A stretch of 64,000 nt of DNA from Cryptomeria japonica (lineage: Eukaryota; Streptophyta; Pinopsida; Cupressales; Cupressaceae), in NCBI RefSeq assembly GCF_030272615.1, contig NC_081415.1, positions 104,214,796 to 104,278,795 on the forward strand. The letters are read 5' to 3'. The position numbers were made by a program, and so were the translations under genes. Under the pieces are notes generated by a model. That model was not told where the DNA came from, ran no database searches, and saw nothing but the letters and a program-made list of their open reading frames with translations. Of this stretch, positions 59,560 to 64,000 are shown piece by piece. Position 1 is the stretch's first letter. Every line of letters starts with the position of its first letter.

Positions 59560-60230
59560 ATTTGATGACTTCATGTGTTGTCATTGATGGCACACATGTT
59601 CTAATTGTCGTAGTCATGTTAGTATACCAGTTAAGATAAACTAGTACTATTGAGTCATTGTATTGTAGTGGAAGTCCAATTGGTATGAATATGTCTAAAC
59701 CGATATATGTAGATAAGTCAATCATTTTTTATCAGTTCCAGAGTTACCAATTTTGAGATACAACAGATAAAGTCAAGGAGGAGCATGGATACAATCACCC
59801 AATATGAATTCAAAGTGAATCGATCTGTGAGTTAATATTTTATTTGAAGTGGTCAACACTAAACCAGTATTGGTGTTCTAACCAGTTTTCCTAGTTTGTG
59901 TGATGAGTTATCACCAACTGTGATGTGTTACCATCAACTAACATTATGGCTATGCAGTCCAACAATAGGAATAATAACTATAGTTAAAGTCTCAACCCGA
60001 AGTTTGGACATTTACTTTGTGAAGTTACTATCTCCATAGCTGGAGTTCATTTGATTGTCAACCCAAGGATGTAATACTTGAAATGGGTTTGCACTATATA
60101 TGCACTAAGTTCCTATGATAGCTACCTCGCATTATTGTAGCAAGTAAAATCTATGCGGGAAAAGTAAGCAAGAATCAAAACAACTGAATGGCTATAGGAA
60201 AAACTACATTAACATAAATTTCACTCAAGA
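59560..60230 (+). mobile_element. Possible LTR fragment, plus strand
   Basis: TGTTGTCATTGATGGCACAC near 59575 resembles the start of some Copia LTRs, and a TATA-like CTATATATGCACT lies near 60095. No partner copy in the window, so tentative. Confidence 0.25.
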
Positions 60231-61240
60231 AATACTAACCAAGTCCAAAGCTTCCAAACATGAATTACTCTGTTTGCTTTGGCTGCAAGAACAGTCAATG
60301 GATCTGTTTCCAATGGCTGCAGGAAGAGTCAATGCAAGGACATCTACTACAGCGAAAGAAGAAAACTAAATTTAACAAAGGTATAGGAACACTCACCAAG
60401 TGGGCCCCCTTGGATGAGTGCTTCCAAGCTTCCAAAATAACTCTAAGTGCTCAGAATAACATATCTTTATTCAATGTTTCTCAAAAGTCGATACATTATT
60501 CAAAATGAAAAGAAACTCAAAACACTCTGCAATTTTATTTCTAAATCTTCTGATTGTTTTCCTTCTCTTTTCTTTCTAACCTCATAAAAGAGACAAAGAC
60601 ACTTATTTAAAAGAAAAAAATAACTTCCTACAATTAAGATCATGTCGATGAGAAGAGGCAGATAACATTCATGAAGGAGAAGAGTCGGAGTTAAGCCACT
60701 AAAAATGTGGATCTAAACCAAACCACAGCCAAAACATAGCATGGTGGTATTACAAGCTTTATGCCCACAAGAGTCAGACATAAATGAGTCTTGTGTGCCT
60801 ACTTCTTCTCTGTCATTCTATATGCTCATTATCCTCTTCGCTAATTTGAACTTTTAGTCACCTCCTTGAATATCTCAAACTACAATTGGCATGATAGGAG
60901 AACCTTCTCCATAGCATCTCATTTATTCATGCAATTCAAAAGAGAGAACATACAAGTATACACATATCTATTTTAATTAATCATAACATTTATTAATAAC
61001 ACACATGATATCACCTATGACAATCTGTATGGCAACATGAATAAATCACATGGTTGTAGGAAGAACCTGCAAAGGCAAAACATGATTTAATGGGTTCAGT
61101 TAACATCTGAAATGCATATAGTCAAACTTTAATACATCATTACCATCTCATCATATAAATCAAAACATGACAAAAAATTATGAGTTCTAGGAATAAAAGG
61201 AGCTAATATATCATCTCATCATGTCCCCCAACTTAGTGTC
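60231..61240 (-). mobile_element. Possible 3' LTR of a minus-strand element
   Basis: On the minus strand AAGTTGGGGGACATGATGAG (61220s) looks like a polypurine tract followed by an LTR start. The sequence to about 60.2 kb is AT-rich and non-coding. No partner confirmed. Confidence 0.3.
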
Positions 61241-63235
61241 TTGTTGATCCTCCAGCAAGAGGACAGTTTCTGATTCGGGCACTAACTCTTAAGTCATCAA
61301 TAGCTCCCTAACCTGTCCCTCCTGAAGCCAAATTCCAATAAAATCCCTTCATCTTTTCTAATCTGGCCAATCTGGCTTCTTCTATAGCTACCTCATAGGT
61401 TTTTTCTATAATCTTGCATCCCAACAATGGCCACATGAGGATAGGGGGCTAGAAGATCAAGGGTAGCCAGTCATTGTTTTTCATCTTAACCAAATGGATG
61501 TATTTAGGGGCTCTTTGTATAGATGCATGAAAATTTGGTAGTGAATGAGGTCCACCTTGTTTCAAGAGGTTCACCTTGTTTCAAGTCCTCTAGCAGATTA
61601 TTCCAACATTGAATCAGACAGTAAATTGCAGTTGTGCTTTCATTCTCAATCAAGTGTTCATATTCTTGGAATATTTATTCCCTCACTGGTAATACCTAAC
61701 TCCTTACATCTGACCTTGCTAATAGCTTTTGCCAATCATAATAAAGAACCCTTGTGTCTTTGGCTTCAGTCCTAAGTGGCAATGGAAAATCAAATTCAAG
61801 ATTTTTATATGCTTTGGCCTGAGTTCCCATACTAATTTCATTTTGCACCCATGACATTAATGCTTTTATGTGGATATCACTGATTTATAACAAGGGATTC
61901 CACTCATTGTCAGAAGTCACAACATAGTTGTGCAAGTAAAATTCACACAATAAATTTTTAACAGTTAGTGGAGAGGTTTGATAAGCATCATAAAATTCTT
62001 TTGGGGTGTCTAAAGAAGGACTACGGTCTCTAATAATGTGGTTTAGCTTAAAACTTAAATAATGCTCTTTTAGATGCAAAGCATAAACTCTTGGCGAAGC
62101 CCTACATTGCATTAATTTAGGGACCATACTAGTAATTGTATCAATCTTAGCTTCCAATTCTTCAATCTTATCATCCCTCCTTTCAATTTCCCTCTGTTGC
62201 TTATCAATAATTCCATGTAGCCTAGCCCTCTCTATCTCCTACTGTCTATAAAATGTTAATGCAATAGACAAACTAGTGAGAGATGATGGAGGTCTGATAG
62301 CTATTACCTTAGGGCATGAAATTTCTTCAATGGGTTCTTTAAATTATTATGCCACATATGCCAGACTTGAAAGTCTGTCAATGCCATGTTCTTCCTGAAT
62401 TTTACCCTCTATTGGACTCCCACATTCCTCTTTTGATGTTTCAACTGAAATAACCTCTGTTTCATCACCTGTTGGATGAAATTTTTGTGTACTACTCCGA
62501 GTCCTTCTTGCATATACCTTTGGAGTAGCTACAAGAATGGTTTCTACTAGAGGCTTTGCTGTAGGAGTATTTCCATTTGGTTTAGAGCTCTTGGTTGTAG
62601 GAGAAACCTGCATTACTTGTGGTTGAACCATAGTTTCATCTTCTACATCAATTGTTTCTAATTCTTTCCCTTTTCTTTTAGAAGATGCCACTCCTCTTTG
62701 GAAATAAGTTGAGGGTTGCACGATGTTTGTTTCCACCATCTCTTCTTTTGTCACAGTCAAAGCTTCTTTGACAGCAAGAGGTTCATTTCCTGTAGAAATT
62801 ATAGGAGATGAGGGCTCTCCTATATCCTCCTCTTGAGCTGCTAATTCCTCTGCAACAGGAGCATCTTCAATCCTAAATTGCAGTATATCTTCAAATACTT
62901 CCCATGCCATTTGAGAAACATCCCTAAGAGAATGTTCTACTAACAATTTTACCAAACCATGATGACTGACTGAACGATTTCCATTCTTTCATGTTTCTTT
63001 GGCACTTATGGAAATAAGGTGGTATAGAAATTGGAACATTTACCCTTCAGGAATGCTGTAAATGACTAAGCAATTTGAAATGGATTGAATGTAAATTTGA
63101 ATACTTTCCATTGATGGTAATGTATTTCATTATATAAAATGCCACCTGGGGCCATTCTCCTCGAAGAGATACCAGTCTAGCTCCCTTCTTGTCCACGATT
63201 AGAGCTCCATCTTGATAGTTCTAATATGTAATGTA
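61241..63235 (-). pseudogene. Unrecognised retroelement-associated ORF, coiled coil, minus strand
   Basis: I do not recognise the family. Reading down from about 63210: Gly-Glu-Trp-Pro-Gln-Val-Ala-Phe, Ile-His-Phe-Lys-Leu-Leu-Ser-His-Leu, a stop and frameshifts, His-His-Gly-Leu-Val-Lys-Leu-Leu-Val-Glu-His-Ser-Leu, then an open stretch 62347-62955 (202 codons) rich in Glu/Thr/Val/Pro with a basic Lys-Arg-Lys-Gly-Lys patch. Further down, after more stops, come a Glu/Arg/Lys coiled coil and the open stretch 61885-62157. Flanked by a polypurine-like tract (61.22 kb) and an LTR-end-like sequence (63.25 kb), it is probably cargo or a Gag-like ORF of a pol-less element. Confidence 0.4.
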
Positions 63236-64000
63236 AGTACAGATGCCAAGCTAATAAGATGAGAGGGGGGGGTGAATCATACAAACTTAATCTTCCATAA
63301 AAACATCAGATTCAACCAGGGTAACATATATTTCAGTAATATATCCAAAACTGCTAAACATGCAAACTCAAAAGCATATAAATATCATAACACTCATAAC
63401 ACTAGATTTAACGTGGAAACCCAAATAGGGAAAAACCACTGTGGGATTTCGGACCCACTAAGAAATATACTCTTCTAGAGTATGCTCAGTTAAAAGCAAA
63501 TCTTATTAAAGATTACAAACACATTGCTAGATGCGACCCGGTTAAGGGATTTCCCTCAGATCTGTTAGGATCTTCACCTTGTTAGAAGTGACCTTGTTAA
63601 AAGATTTCAAACACTCAATCAGAATGTCACCTTGCTAGAGGGTTTTACAAATAAGTCTGTTAAGTCCACTCGGTTAAGAGATTTTCTGTCACTTCAAAAA
63701 ATAACAGTAATAAAAATCTATCTGCAACTTCACATCTAAAATGCTAAAGCAGATTCTTATTTGCTCAATACAATATAGACATAGAACTAATCTTATCCTT
63801 TTGCTTAGCTCTATACTTTGTTATTCAAACAGTTATTCAAGCTTCAGTGCTCGGTAATCACTATGTAGCATCCCTGTGCATACACTTGCCTTCATACATT
63901 GTTTATCAACAGTTCCTTATTTATAAACAATAGATGATCACATTTCCCATGATCAATCATAGCCATCAGATCTTCAAACTTTGTCCAGGTTCAATGTATT
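63236..64000 (-). mobile_element. LTR-like end at window edge, minus strand
   Basis: Near 63260 the minus strand reads TGATTCACCCCCCCTCTCAT, the typical end of some plant LTRs. AACCCAAATAGGGAAAAACC near 63420 parallels 45907 and 54882. The rest runs out of the window; no gene seen. Confidence 0.35.

Overview
The window looks like intergenic DNA from a large, AT-rich plant nuclear genome. A gymnosperm is my best guess, from the nested and decayed LTR retrotransposons, very long LTRs and lack of host genes; the species is not determined. I recognise no host housekeeping gene, rRNA, tRNA gene or CRISPR array. Almost everything is retroelement, and most coding sequence is broken. No tools were run: differences between LTR pairs were counted by eye and all family names come from motifs I could read.

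Layout of the nested block (1 to about 45.7 kb). The oldest layer, called E4 here, is a Ty3/Gypsy Tat-like element with a short gag remnant (29.9-31.7 kb), a long 3' spacer, a gene on the opposite strand carrying a plant mobile domain (34.7-43.8 kb, minus) and a probable 3' LTR from about 44.78 kb. A second element, A, known here from its 3' internal end and an unusually long 3' LTR (8718-29546 overall), lies in the 5' part of E4. Element E2, a full-length but dead Tat-type Gypsy (12474-29131, TSD GAAAG), sits inside the long LTR of A. Element E1, a young pol-less Gypsy (55-7851, TSD GGGGG), sits in the 3' internal end of A. A solo LTR of the E1 family lies antisense in the pol of E2 (20836-22056, TSD GTTTG). 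A Copia element (36706-43468, minus, TSD CAACT) lies in what looks like an intron of the antisense plant-mobile-domain gene. Four target-site duplications are exact, so most of the order of events can be read directly. LTR divergence agrees with it: E2 about 3.5%, Copia about 2.2%, E1 about 1.5%.

E1 is the liveliest object. It has near-identical LTRs, a tRNA-Trp-like primer site, an intact 841-codon Gag with a protease-like tail, and a further 292-codon frame in phase after a single TGA. It has no reverse transcriptase or integrase, so it must have moved using proteins from another element. The E2 lineage is the obvious candidate: related Gag, the same type of primer site and a similar polypurine tract.

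Right part (45.7-64 kb). A second copy of the long LTR of element A (47087-51659) carries several long microsatellites. Around and after it are decayed minus-strand retroelement pieces: LTR-like ends, unrecognised coiled-coil ORF remnants (51.7-54.6, 58.1-58.4 and 61.2-63.2 kb), a Copia-type Gag zinc-knuckle remnant (58.9-59.5 kb) and a degenerate minisatellite of about 74 bp period (56.2-56.9 kb).
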